From: JAVKBW01 sp964352715
Lineage (GTDB): Bacteria; Pseudomonadota; Alphaproteobacteria; UBA8366; Aestuariispiraceae
DNA length: 9,928 nucleotides
Direction: 5' to 3'
NCBI GenBank assembly: GCA_964352715.1
Contig: CAYGSU010000100.1
Location: 1-9,928 of the forward strand
Position 1 is the first letter of the stretch, and the number at the start of each line of letters is the position of its first letter. Below, piece by piece: positions 1-6,680 of this stretch. Both the position numbers and the translations under genes were made by a program. A model generated the notes under the pieces. The model was not told where the DNA came from. It worked only from the letters and a program-made list of their open reading frames with translations, and did no database searches.

Positions 1-998
1 ACCGTCACCGCCCTGCCGGCGACTTCCAGCCGGTTGGCGCGCAGCCGCTGTTCCTTCTGGCCGCCATGTTCGAACGGCACCAGCACGGCGGGCGTTGCCG
101 TCGCCAGCAGATCGGTCGCCGTGTTGTAGCCGGCCTGACTGACCGAAACCATGCTGGCGCGCAAAAGGTCTCGGAAATCCGGCCGCGCCGGTTCGACCGT
201 GACTCCACCGGCTTTCGCTTCTTCGGCCAGCCTTGCCGCATGGTCGGCGGGATGGTTGGGGCCGACCAGCAATCGCCATGGCCCATAGCGGCCGTCAAGC
301 CGGGCCGCCGCTTCCATCGCCGCCTCGAACAGACGTTCCGCGACCGCGCCGCCGCCGCCGGAAACCAGCACGCCGTTGCGCATCGCCGGGCTGCCGCGCC
401 CGGTTGCCGCCGAGACATAACCGGTATGGACCAACCGGGGCCTGATCCGCGCCGCCGCCGGAAAGCTGACCGAAAACGGGATCAGCGCAGCGTCGCCATG
501 CACCAGCACCAGATCGACATAGCGGTCGAGCCATTCCAGCACCTCCGGCACCCTGTCGGGGCTTTTCGGCTGGATGATATCGCGCACCGATACCGCCGCC
601 GGCACACCGGCCGCGCGGGCCGCCTGCAACAGCGGTATCAACTCGAACCGGAAGGCGCGGCGGGCAAAGGGAAACCCTTCGATCAGAAGCAGATCGGGCC
701 TTGTCTCATTAAACAGGGCCAGCAGGCGGTCGCGTCGGCGCTCCTTCCAGGCCTCGTCTATCGGGTTTCCCGCCGCATCGACAACGCCGCTGAACGCCGC
801 ATCGGCCGCTTTCGCCGCCGGCAGCGCATGCCGGGTTATGTTCTTTACAGGATCGGCATTACCCGCACTTGAACCGCCATCGGCGAGCTCGACACGAAAG
901 CCCGCAGCAGCACAGGCAGCCGCCAGCGTTTGCGCGCGCACCTGATGCCCAATGCCCAATAGGTGTTGTACATAAAAAAACAGGCGTGATGCCTTCAT
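1..998 (-). CDS. MurG-like glycosyltransferase (COG4671 type), 3' end outside window
   Basis: The open frame runs leftward from ATG at 998 to the window edge without a stop (332 complete codons), so the C-terminus is missing. The N-terminus has the glycine/histidine loop of GT-B nucleotide-sugar glycosyltransferases (YVQHLLGIGHQVRAQ, residues 10-24). A segment PDLLLIEGFPFARRAFRFEL (101-120) resembles the COG4671 predicted glycosyltransferases. A MurG/GT28-like donor-binding region follows: a Gly-rich turn VSGGGG (212-217), then SQAGYNTATDLL and PAVLVPFEHGGQKEQ (287-315). The expected role is cytoplasmic transfer of a sugar from an activated nucleotide donor to a lipid-linked or soluble acceptor; the substrate cannot be read from sequence. 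The start is supported by AGGTGA six bases upstream (1010-1005) and by an ATGA overlap with the phosphatase stop. It is the last visible gene of the leftward glycan operon. Family assignment is confident; biochemical role is inferred. Confidence 0.85.
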   Translation of the reverse strand, partial: MKASRLFFYVQHLLGIGHQVRAQTLAAACAAAGFRVELADGGSSAGNADPVKNITRHALPAAKAADAAFSGVVDAAGNPIDEAWKERRRDRLLALFNETRPDLLLIEGFPFARRAFRFELIPLLQAARAAGVPAAVSVRDIIQPKSPDRVPEVLEWLDRYVDLVLVHGDAALIPFSVSFPAAARIRPRLVHTGYVSAATGRGSPAMRNGVLVSGGGGAVAERLFEAAMEAAARLDGRYGPWRLLVGPNHPADHAARLAEEAKAGGVTVEPARPDFRDLLRASMVSVSQAGYNTATDLLATATPAVLVPFEHGGQKEQRLRANRLEVAGRAVT

Positions 999-1591
999 TG
1001 TCTTTCACCTGCAAGGGGTACGTTCAACGCCTTGACCTCAATTCCGCCCGATCCGGTAACAGCGAACACCTGCGCGCATCCGTTTTCAAGCCTGTCCGGC
1101 GGCTTGTTTCTCATGTCCCAGCCGGTGGCGGCAGCGTAGCTGGCCCGGATCACCGCCTTGTGACAGACGGCCACCGTCGGCACGCCGCTCGCAGCGATAT
1201 CCGTCCAGAATCCGGCCAGCCTTTCGATCACCATGCGGGGGCTTTCGCCACCGGGCGGCAGAAAATCCAGCCCGCGCGCCTCGTTTTCGGCCATCGTCGC
1301 CCCCAGCGACTGCCGCAGCTCGGCGAGAATCTGGCCTTCCCAGTCGCCGAACGACATTTCGGTCAGGCGCGGATCGGTCGGCGGTTCGGCCCCCGTCAAC
1401 TGGCGTGCTGTTTCCACGGCACGCGAAAGCGGACTCGCAACACATTCAAATCCATCCAGCTTCGCGGGCAGACGCCAGGTTGAAACCAGCGCCCGGCCCG
1501 CCTCACTCAACCCCCTGTCGACGCGGCCCTGTAGCCGGTTTTCAAGATTCCAGTCCGTCGGCCCGTGCCGGATCAGCGCCAGAAAGGTCAT
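995..1591 (-). CDS. histidine phosphatase family protein (phosphoglycerate mutase-like)
   Basis: This 198-residue protein belongs to the histidine phosphatase superfamily. The catalytic RHG is at residues 8-10 (LIRHGPTDWN), so His9 is the phospho-acceptor. The second conserved Arg is R57 in SPLSR, the acid is E78 in EMSFGDWEG, and the second His is H144 in VAVCHKAVIRA. All four catalytic positions are present and the length is normal for the CobC/GpmB-like branch. A longer frame exists upstream to 1702, but it lies inside the glycosyltransferase gene. I chose ATG 1591 because the family N-terminus begins there, GGAG sits eight bases upstream, and the ATG overlaps the upstream stop as ATGA. 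It also overlaps the next gene by ATGA, so it is translationally coupled on both sides to glycosyltransferases. The likely job is hydrolysis of a small phosphorylated metabolite, perhaps a sugar phosphate of the glycan pathway. Substrate is unknown. Confidence 0.9.
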   Translation of the reverse strand: MTFLALIRHGPTDWNLENRLQGRVDRGLSEAGRALVSTWRLPAKLDGFECVASPLSRAVETARQLTGAEPPTDPRLTEMSFGDWEGQILAELRQSLGATMAENEARGLDFLPPGGESPRMVIERLAGFWTDIAASGVPTVAVCHKAVIRASYAAATGWDMRNKPPDRLENGCAQVFAVTGSGGIEVKALNVPLAGERQ

Positions 1592-2724
1592 TTTCCGTGC
1601 TCCATCAGCGGGTCGAGCGCCTGCGCCAGACGCTTCGCTGCGACGGCCAGCGAATGACGCTTGTGGACACCGGTAACCGCAGAAATGCTCATGGTCAGGC
1701 ATTTGCTTGCGTCCGCAACCAACCCGCTGACAGCCGTTCCGAAGGCTTCCGCATCGCCCTCCGGGGTCAAAAGACCGGTTTCGCCATGCCGGACGATGCC
1801 GGCGACGCCGGGCCGGTTGGCCGCCACGACCGGCAGGCCCGCCGCCTGCGCTTCCAGCAGCGCCATGCCGAAGGCCTCGCTGATGGCGGGCCAGACCAGC
1901 AGATCGCAGACGCCGTATATTTCGTTCAGCCGGTCGCGGTCGAGCGCGCCGAGAAACGCCGTTTGAGAGCGTCCTGAAAACAGGGCCTCGATTTCCGGTC
2001 GCGCCGGGCCATCGCCGACGATCAGCAGCGGCTTCGCCACCCCGGCCAGGTCAAGCGCTTTCGCCAGCAACGTGTAGGATTGCCGCTTCGCATCGTCGCG
2101 CATCATGCCGACCGCCAGCAGCCAGGGCCACGAATCGTCAAGGCCGTGCTTTTCCGCCATGTCCCGCCGGATTCGCCGCCTTTTTTCCTCGCCCAGGGCC
2201 GTCGGCGGATCGACCAGAAACGGGTCGAGCGGCACGATCGGCGGCGCACAGCCGAGAACCGCGCGCAGGCCATCGCTGTCATCCGGGTTGAACTGGAAAA
2301 TCCGTGCGGCCTGACCAATCGCCTTCAGCGATTGCGCAAAACCGTCGGCCCAGGGCCCATTTCTGCGTTTTTCGGCCAGGCTGGCTTCCGCCACGACATA
2401 GGGAAAGCCGTATTTTTCAGACAGGGCCGGCCCCAGAAAATCCGGCGCCTTGTGGTACAAATGATAGGTAAACCAAAGGTCTGGCGGCCCTTCTGAATCG
2501 AACAGATCAGCAAGCCTTTCCGCCTCGCGCACGGCGTAATCGCGGATGCGCCGCTGGTTGTGCGGATCGCCCTTGCCGTCGCGGCTTTGCAGTCGGCTGA
2601 CGACGTCGACCGAATAGCCCGCCTGTTGCAGGGCGGCGATCAGCGCGCGCGCCATTTCCCGGTCGCCGGACGGCGTCGGATGGTCGGGCGGTTTCATCGG
2701 CGCATAGAAGGCAATACGTTTCAT
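1588..2724 (-). CDS. glycosyltransferase family 4 protein
   Basis: This 378-residue protein has a GT-B fold signature. The N-terminal acceptor half begins MKRIAFYAPMKPPDHPTPSG and includes DREMARALIAALQQAGYSVD, the usual first Rossmann helix of GT4 enzymes. The donor half contains LLIVGDGP (233-240), FLGAL and a catalytic-type EX7E motif formed by E283 and E291 in ISEAFGMALLEAQAAGLPVV. It is predicted to be a cytoplasmic retaining transferase using a nucleotide sugar. The residues binding phosphate (R/K in the 208-215 MRDDAKRQ region) look plausible. It starts ten bases after the stop of the upstream glycosyltransferase with only a weak Shine-Dalgarno, and its stop overlaps the phosphatase ATG (ATGA). 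Both points argue for co-transcription and coupled translation. Length is normal, with no truncation or frameshift. The sugar and acceptor cannot be deduced. Confidence 0.92.
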   Translation of the reverse strand: MKRIAFYAPMKPPDHPTPSGDREMARALIAALQQAGYSVDVVSRLQSRDGKGDPHNQRRIRDYAVREAERLADLFDSEGPPDLWFTYHLYHKAPDFLGPALSEKYGFPYVVAEASLAEKRRNGPWADGFAQSLKAIGQAARIFQFNPDDSDGLRAVLGCAPPIVPLDPFLVDPPTALGEEKRRRIRRDMAEKHGLDDSWPWLLAVGMMRDDAKRQSYTLLAKALDLAGVAKPLLIVGDGPARPEIEALFSGRSQTAFLGALDRDRLNEIYGVCDLLVWPAISEAFGMALLEAQAAGLPVVAANRPGVAGIVRHGETGLLTPEGDAEAFGTAVSGLVADASKCLTMSISAVTGVHKRHSLAVAAKRLAQALDPLMEHGK

Positions 2725-2734
2725 GGCGTCTTTG

Positions 2735-3952
2735 TTAGGCTTTAAGCCTGCTTTCGAGATCGTTCAGACAGGTTTCGGCATCGAACTCCGTTCGCACCCG
2801 GACCTCGGCGGCACGGCCGAGACGGGTCCGCAGAGCAGGGTCACGGATCAGCCGAAGCAATGCTTCCGCCAACTGCGGCGGCGCGCCCTGTTCTACCAGC
2901 ACACCAGTGTGTTCGGTCTCGATGAACTCCGGAATGCCGGATATGGTCGTCGCCAGCGCCGGCAGGGCCTGGCTGGCGGCTTCCATCAACACATTCGGCA
3001 ACCCGTCGCGGTCACCGTCTTCCGCAATCTTGCTGGGCAGGACGAACAGATCGGCTGTGCGCAGGGCCTCCAGCACATCGGATTGCGCCAGCGCGCCGCG
3101 CCAGTCGATACGGCCGGACAGCCCGTGTTTTTCGGCTTGCTGCTTCAACCCGGCAAGCCCCGCACCGCCGCCGATATGGGTGAGGCGCCAGGCAAGATCC
3201 TCCGGCAGGCGGGCAAGCGCTGCGATCAGATCGTCATAGCCCTTTTTCGGCACCGCGCGGCCGACCGACAGCAGCCGCACCGGATCGGCGGCATCAGAAC
3301 CGTCGCGCGTCTGGTCCGGCCGTCCGGGGCTGGAAAACCGCGTCAGATCCAGCCCGTGATAGGCCAGCAAGACCTTCGCCGGACTATCCGCCAGCGATTG
3401 CAGGTGCTCTGCACCGGACGCCGTGCAGGTCGCCAGAAAGTCGATATCGGCCAGTTTTTCGCGTTTTTCCCAGTCCGGAATCGTCCAGATATCCTTCGCA
3501 TGAGCCGACCCGCTGAGCGGCAGGCCGCGCATCAGTGCGGCATAGCGCGCCGCCGAGCCCGGCGTGTGCAGAAAGTGAAAATGCAGTCGGCCGGTCTTTT
3601 CCGGCAGTTCGGCGGCCAGCACACAGGCCTGGCCGAACCGGCGGACCCGATTGCGGCTAAGATCGCGGCGCAGATCGGCCCGCCAGACGGCGAACGCCTT
3701 CGCATAGCCGGGCAGGGCGCGCGCCTTGCGCCAGGCGCGAAACACGCGCAACGGGTCGTGATGCAGATATTCCGGCAGATAGCGCACCGGACAGGTGATT
3801 TCGTCATGTACCGGATGGCGGCGATCGTCGGTCGGGTGGCGCAGCGAATAGATTTCGATATCCAGCCCACGCCGCTGCAGCCCCAGGATTTCCTGCGCGA
3901 TAAAGGTTTCTGACAGGCGCGGATAGCCCTTCAGCACGAAAGCGATGCTCAT
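2735..3952 (-). CDS. glycosyltransferase family 4 protein, WcaL-like
   Basis: This 405-residue glycosyltransferase opens with MSIAFVLKGYPRLSETFIAQ, the pattern characteristic of colanic-acid WcaL-like and related GT4 enzymes (YPRLSETFI followed by QEILGLQRRG). The acceptor half includes HFHFLHTPGSAARYAAL (124-140) and SGSAHAKDIW (147-156). The donor half has LLSVGRAVPKKGYDDLI (227-243), HIGGGAGL, and EDGDRDGLPNVLMEAASQAL (311-330). At the first position of the EX7E motif there is Asp316 rather than Glu, with Glu324 as the second acid; this GDRDG variant is what I recall from WcaL relatives. An upstream in-frame ATG at 3979 would lengthen it by nine residues of low-complexity sequence. I prefer 3952 because the family start is there and it forms an ATGA overlap with the methyltransferase stop. 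It probably works with its neighbours in assembling a surface glycan; the linkage is unknown. Confidence 0.92.
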   Translation of the reverse strand: MSIAFVLKGYPRLSETFIAQEILGLQRRGLDIEIYSLRHPTDDRRHPVHDEITCPVRYLPEYLHHDPLRVFRAWRKARALPGYAKAFAVWRADLRRDLSRNRVRRFGQACVLAAELPEKTGRLHFHFLHTPGSAARYAALMRGLPLSGSAHAKDIWTIPDWEKREKLADIDFLATCTASGAEHLQSLADSPAKVLLAYHGLDLTRFSSPGRPDQTRDGSDAADPVRLLSVGRAVPKKGYDDLIAALARLPEDLAWRLTHIGGGAGLAGLKQQAEKHGLSGRIDWRGALAQSDVLEALRTADLFVLPSKIAEDGDRDGLPNVLMEAASQALPALATTISGIPEFIETEHTGVLVEQGAPPQLAEALLRLIRDPALRTRLGRAAEVRVRTEFDAETCLNDLESRLKA

Positions 3953-4806
3953 AGCGCCGCCGCCGTCTTGGTCAGCCACAGGCTGGTTTCAACCGCCCCG
4001 TCAGGCAGGGGCAGCGCCTTCACCACAGCGCCGCCAGGCCCGTCGAGAAGTCCGGTTTCCACGGCGTAATGCGACGCCCAGTCGAGTGAATAGCCGCCAC
4101 CGGCCAGCAGCGCGGCAACCGCATTCTGTTCATTATAGCCGCGCCAGGCCCAGTGCGGCGGATAGGCGTCGGGCAGGAACATGTCGTGGATATGCACGTG
4201 AATGCCGGAAGGCAGGCGCGGCAGAACCCGGTTCAGCAACTCGTCGACATCGGTGCCCGGCATCAGGATATGGCTGGAATCGATGGCCAGAATATCGCCG
4301 GCGGCGAGGCTGTCGAACACCGAAGGGTCGGCATCCTGCACGGTCTTGCGGATCAGCGTGATATCGGACAATTCCGACAGGTCGGCACGCGGCGCGGGGT
4401 CGATGGCGGTAATGGCGGTCGCAAGCCCGCCGTCGCGTGCGGCGCGCCGGTAGAACCGGGTGGAATGGCCGGACCCGACCTCGATCAGCCGTGCCGGCTT
4501 CACATTGCGCACCATCGCATAGCCGATCGCCGCATCGAGGCGCGGAAACCAGTCCTGCCCCCAGCGCGGTTCCGGCGGCGGCGTGTCACCGATGGCGGCA
4601 AGATCATCCCTGATGTCGTCCAGACCGGCCAGAACCGTCTGCATTTTCGGCCGCGCCGCATCGAACAGGCGGCGCAAGGCAGGGTAGGGGGCATCGCCGC
4701 GCACCGGACCGGCATAGCGGTAGGGAATGAAAAACCCTTGCGGACTTACATTAAAAACCGTCTGTAACCCCATGCGAAGGCGACGGAATTTCTTTCCTAA
4801 CGGCAT
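3949..4806 (-). CDS. class I SAM-dependent methyltransferase (Methyltransf_24-like)
   Basis: This 285-residue protein contains a Rossmann methyltransferase core. SAM-binding motif I is LIEVGSGHSTRFYRRA (107-122), the acidic end of strand 2 is ITAIDPAP (132-139), and a later strand is DILAIDSSHI (171-180). A HIHDMFLPDAYP segment (205-216) follows, with His207/Asp208 in the position seen in Methyltransf_24-type enzymes of glycan and cell-wall loci. The family context suggests methylation of a sugar residue, but nothing in the sequence fixes the acceptor. The N-terminal ~90 residues before motif I are basic, then Pro-rich, with no signal peptide. ATG 4806 is used; there is also a Met at residue 12, and neither has a strong Shine-Dalgarno. 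It lies 28 bases after the MBL gene and overlaps the WcaL-like gene by ATGA. I am sure of the fold and moderately sure of the glycan role. Confidence 0.87.
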   Translation of the reverse strand: MPLGKKFRRLRMGLQTVFNVSPQGFFIPYRYAGPVRGDAPYPALRRLFDAARPKMQTVLAGLDDIRDDLAAIGDTPPPEPRWGQDWFPRLDAAIGYAMVRNVKPARLIEVGSGHSTRFYRRAARDGGLATAITAIDPAPRADLSELSDITLIRKTVQDADPSVFDSLAAGDILAIDSSHILMPGTDVDELLNRVLPRLPSGIHVHIHDMFLPDAYPPHWAWRGYNEQNAVAALLAGGGYSLDWASHYAVETGLLDGPGGAVVKALPLPDGAVETSLWLTKTAAAL

Positions 4807-4834
4807 GAGAAAAACGCACCGCGCGCGGCTTCGG

Positions 4835-5674
4835 TCATGGGATCAGCGTCATGCCTTCGCGCGCAACCACGGTTCCCGGCCGCTGTTTTTCGGCCGCCTC
4901 GGCAATACCGTCCATGACCGTGTCATTATGCGACGGGTCGTGATGGAACAGCACCACCTGTTTCACACCGGCGGTGTCGGCGATGCGGCAGGCCTCCTGC
5001 CAGGTCGAATGGCCGAAGCCGACAAATTTCGGGTATTCCTCTTCAGTATACGTGGCGTCGTAGATCATGATGTCGGCGTCGCGCACCAGATGCAGCACGT
5101 TTTCATCCTGGTGGTCGGGAAAGTGCTCGGTATCGGTGATGTAGCAGATCGTCCGGCCATCGAACTCGATGCGGTAGCCGCAGGCCCCGTTCGGATGGTT
5201 CAGCGGCCTTGTTTCCAGCGTCACGTCGCTGAACGGGTGCAGGGTATCGCCGCCCTCGTAGTCGATGAAGGTGACATCGGCGGCGAAAATTTCCGGCGGC
5301 ACCGGAAACAGCGGCGCCTGCATCATGTCCGACAAAACCTTGTGCAGGCTCATCCCCATCGGCTTCAGATGCCCCGCATGCACCGGCAGGGTAACGCCCG
5401 GCATGTGGAACGGAATGAAGAAGGGCAGACCGATAATATGGTCGAGATGGGTGTGCGTCAGATACAGATGGGCGTCGAAACCGCTGCCCTGCGAGACCAT
5501 GTGGCGGCCCAGCATCGGCAAGCCGGAGCCGCCGTCGAAAATCAGACGGCGGTCGCCGCACATGACCTCCAGACAGGATGTGTTGCCACCGTATTTTACG
5601 GTATCGGGTCCGGCACAGGAAATGCTGCCACGGGTCCCCCAGAAGGTTACGGAAAAGTCAGGGCGATCAGCCAA
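4835..5674 (-). CDS. MBL-fold metallo-hydrolase, TTG start
   Basis: This 279-residue metallo-beta-lactamase-fold protein opens with the FWGTRGS signature (11-17) and YGGNTSC (28-34) shared by PhnP/RNase Z-like hydrolases. Metal ligands are visible: HTHLDH at 74-79 (H74, H76, D78, H79), H160 in LNHPNG, D181 in ITDTEH, D206 in YDATY, and H222 in GFGHST. A further HHDPSHND follows at 244-251. The set is complete, so an active dinuclear hydrolase is expected. Candidate substrates are a phosphodiester or cyclic nucleotide, but the sequence does not decide this. There is no signal peptide, so it is cytoplasmic. The only possible start is TTG at 5674: an in-frame stop lies seven codons upstream and no ATG/GTG follows before the conserved motif. 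GAGAGGA sits four bases in front. It lies 72 bases downstream of the response regulator and 28 bases before the methyltransferase. Confidence 0.9.
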   Translation of the reverse strand: MADRPDFSVTFWGTRGSISCAGPDTVKYGGNTSCLEVMCGDRRLIFDGGSGLPMLGRHMVSQGSGFDAHLYLTHTHLDHIIGLPFFIPFHMPGVTLPVHAGHLKPMGMSLHKVLSDMMQAPLFPVPPEIFAADVTFIDYEGGDTLHPFSDVTLETRPLNHPNGACGYRIEFDGRTICYITDTEHFPDHQDENVLHLVRDADIMIYDATYTEEEYPKFVGFGHSTWQEACRIADTAGVKQVVLFHHDPSHNDTVMDGIAEAAEKQRPGTVVAREGMTLIP

Positions 5675-5696
5675 ATGGTCCTCTCTCGGGCGTCAT
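5667..5696 (-). other. possible 9-codon upstream ORF overlapping the MBL-gene start
   Basis: An ATG at 5696-5694 is preceded by a G-rich Shine-Dalgarno-like run (GGGGAGGGG at about 5706-5698, unusually close to the ATG). It opens a frame of nine residues, MTPERGPFG, ending TGA at 5669-5667. The stop lies six bases inside the MBL gene, which is in a different frame and begins at TTG 5674. This could be a leader peptide coupling to a weak TTG start, or just a chance ORF. There is no conservation evidence. Confidence 0.25.
5679..5685 (-). promoter_or_regulatory. ribosome binding site for the TTG-started MBL gene
   Basis: On the minus strand GAGAGGA lies four bases upstream of TTG 5674. It is the element that decides the start, since no ATG or GTG is available in frame between the upstream stop and the conserved FWGTRGS motif. 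Confidence 0.6.
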
Positions 5697-5710
5697 GCCC
5701 CTCCCCAAGG

Positions 5711-5718
5711 GTATATAC
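5711..5718 (-). promoter_or_regulatory. possible weak -10 element (GTATATAC) in the 72-base regulator/MBL gap
   Basis: The gap between the response regulator stop (5747) and the MBL start contains GTATATAC, an AT-rich 8-base palindrome that could act as a -10 element for an internal promoter. No matching -35 hexamer is seen at 16-18 bases upstream. The gap shows no terminator hairpin either, so read-through from the regulator gene is equally possible. Confidence 0.2.
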
Positions 5719-5746
5719 GCTGGAATCGGATCGTACTTCTGCTGTG

Positions 5747-6433
5747 TTACGGCACGAGTTTATAGCCCCCCGGCTCCGTAACAAGGATTTCCGCATTCGA
5801 AGGATCACGCTCTATTTTTTGTCTTAGTCTGTAGACGTGTGTTTCCAGCGTATGCGTCGTCACGCCAGCATTATAGCCCCACACCTCGCCAAGCAACTGA
5901 TCACGCGCGATCACCTTCTCGCCGGCCCGGTAGAGGTATTTCAGAATGGCGGTTTCCTTTTCCGTCAACCGCACTTTCGCGCCGTTTTCGTCGTCCAGCA
6001 TGATCTTGGCCGCCGGCTTGAACGAGTACGGGCCGATGGTGAACACCGCATCCTCGCTCTGTTCGTGCTGCCGAAGCTGGGCGCGCAGTCGGGCCAGCAT
6101 CACGTTCAGCCGGAACGGCTTGGTCACGTAATCGTTAGCGCCGGCGTCGAGGCCGAGAATCGCATCGCTGTCGGAATCGTGCGCCGTCAGCATGATGACC
6201 GGGCATTTCACGCCCGACCGGCGCAGCAGGCGGCAGGCTTCGCGCCCGTCCATATCCGGCAGGCCGACATCCAGCAGAATCGCGTCGAAATGTTCGGTCT
6301 TTACGGCTTCAAGGCCGGCTTTCGCGGTGCCCGCCTCGGTGGTCTGGAATTCCTCGTGCAGGCGAAGCTGCTCGGCCAGCGACGTGCGCAGCTCGTCATC
6401 GTCATCCACGAGAAGAATTTTCTTGCCTGTCAT
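5747..6433 (-). CDS. OmpR/PhoB-family response regulator, orphan in this window
   Basis: This 228-residue two-component regulator has a receiver domain followed by a winged-helix DNA-binding domain. Receiver landmarks counted from ATG 6433 are the acidic pocket D10-D12 (ILLVDDDD), phospho-acceptor D55 in AILLDVGLPDMDG, T83 in IMLTAHD, and K105 in NDYVTKPF. All are intact, so it should be phosphorylatable. The effector domain (about 130-228) carries VRLTEKETAILKYLYRAG, the recognition helix region TTHTLETHVYRLRQKIERD and the terminal wing TEPGGYKLVP, all standard OmpR/PhoB features. A TTG one codon earlier is also in frame; ATG is preferred. The ATG shares one base with the TGA of a small upstream frame (TGATG). 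No histidine kinase is present nearby, so the partner is elsewhere or the regulator is an orphan. It heads the leftward gene block and might regulate it or the divergent sigma-54 unit; neither is shown. Confidence 0.95.
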   Translation of the reverse strand: MTGKKILLVDDDDELRTSLAEQLRLHEEFQTTEAGTAKAGLEAVKTEHFDAILLDVGLPDMDGREACRLLRRSGVKCPVIMLTAHDSDSDAILGLDAGANDYVTKPFRLNVMLARLRAQLRQHEQSEDAVFTIGPYSFKPAAKIMLDDENGAKVRLTEKETAILKYLYRAGEKVIARDQLLGEVWGYNAGVTTHTLETHVYRLRQKIERDPSNAEILVTEPGGYKLVP

Positions 6434-6594
6434 CAACCGACCCCGCAGTTCCCGATTTCATCCTGTTCGTCTTTTTCTTCCTGCTGTTTTACCGGGCGTT
6501 CGTGAATGCGTCCAGCGTGCTTGACGGTTACGCCGGGCAATCCTTTCCCGAAACCGGAAGTTCTTGCCGCCACCGCGATCCGCCGGGCGCGCAC
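6433..6594 (-). CDS. doubtful small ORF ending TGATG against the regulator start
   Basis: A minus-strand frame is open across the divergent region and terminates at TGA 6435-6433, whose last base is the A of the regulator ATG. That one-base TGATG overlap is typical of coupled genes. The best internal start I can offer is GTG 6594 (53 residues, beginning VRARRIAVAARTSG), with only AAAG as a Shine-Dalgarno. The frame can extend back to TTG 6687, but that would run over the divergent promoter. The product would be basic at first (RARR, KHAGR) and end in a charged stretch, KQQEEKDEQDE, then CGVG. No family is recognised, there is no membrane segment, and third-position bias is weaker than in the neighbours. 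It may equally be non-coding leader. Confidence 0.22.
   Translation of the reverse strand: MRARRIAVAARTSGFGKGLPGVTVKHAGRIHERPVKQQEEKDEQDEIGNCGVG
6534..6550. promoter_or_regulatory. imperfect dyad, possible upstream activator site
   Basis: CGGGCAA and TTTCCCG form a 7-base inverted repeat with one mismatch around a 3-base spacer. It lies about 120-135 bases before the predicted sigma-54 transcription start. The position suits an enhancer-binding protein site, but the dyad is short and could be chance in GC-rich DNA. Confidence 0.2.
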
Positions 6595-6615
6595 CTTTAC
6601 GGATTCTGCAAGGCG

Positions 6616-6628
6616 AATCAGCGCTCTA
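6616..6628 (+). promoter_or_regulatory. possible IHF site upstream of the sigma-54 promoter
   Basis: AATCAG-CGCT-CTA matches the IHF core consensus WATCAR-N4-TTR at all but one base (C for the first T). It is centred some 45-50 bases before the predicted transcription start, where IHF commonly bends DNA at sigma-54 promoters. The site is inferred from consensus and position only. Confidence 0.3.
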
Positions 6629-6643
6629 GGGAAGGGTGGGGTC

Positions 6644-6658
6644 TGGCACGTTTCCTGC
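6644..6658 (+). promoter_or_regulatory. sigma-54 (RpoN) -24/-12 promoter
   Basis: TGGCACG-TTTC-CTGC matches the sigma-54 consensus TGGCACG-N4-TTGC. The -24 block is perfect (7 of 7), the -12 block has one mismatch (CTGC), and the invariant GG and GC dinucleotides have exact spacing. Transcription would begin near 6669-6670, giving a leader of under 20 bases that includes the Shine-Dalgarno of the downstream gene. This makes expression dependent on RpoN and an AAA+ activator, as for many flagellar, nitrogen and envelope genes. Confidence 0.7.
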
Positions 6659-6671
6659 GAAGAAACAGGGC

Positions 6672-6680
6672 AGAGGAGAG
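6672..6680 (+). promoter_or_regulatory. strong ribosome binding site for the 380-residue protein
   Basis: AGAGGAGAG contains GAGGAG eight bases before ATG 6687. It fixes that ATG as the start in preference to the earlier in-frame ATG at 6636, which would lie upstream of the predicted transcription start. Confidence 0.75.

Noticed and set aside
345..362. short run of GCC/CCG triplets
   Set aside because: It encodes the glycine-rich nucleotide-binding turn of the MurG-like enzyme; no expanded microsatellite or regulatory role is needed.
66..872. 268-codon plus-strand open frame
   Set aside because: It is antisense to the MurG-like glycosyltransferase, whose motifs are clear, and its Arg/Gln-rich sequence is a typical shadow.
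1592..1702. 37-residue N-terminal extension of the histidine phosphatase
   Set aside because: It would overlap the upstream gene by over 100 bases, and the family N-terminus (LIRHG) starts cleanly at ATG 1591 with GGAG and an ATGA junction.
2723..3913. 396-codon plus-strand open frame
   Set aside because: It lies wholly antisense to the WcaL-like glycosyltransferase, has Arg/Gln/Gly/Ala-rich shadow composition and no recognisable domain; long antisense frames are expected in GC-rich coding DNA.
4727..5827. 366-codon plus-strand open frame
   Set aside because: It spans the antisense of the MBL gene plus parts of two other genes, is His/Arg/Gln-rich and shows no motif. The minus-strand product has a complete metal-binding site.
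5837..6505. 222-codon plus-strand open frame
   Set aside because: It is antisense to the response regulator, whose receiver and winged-helix motifs are intact.
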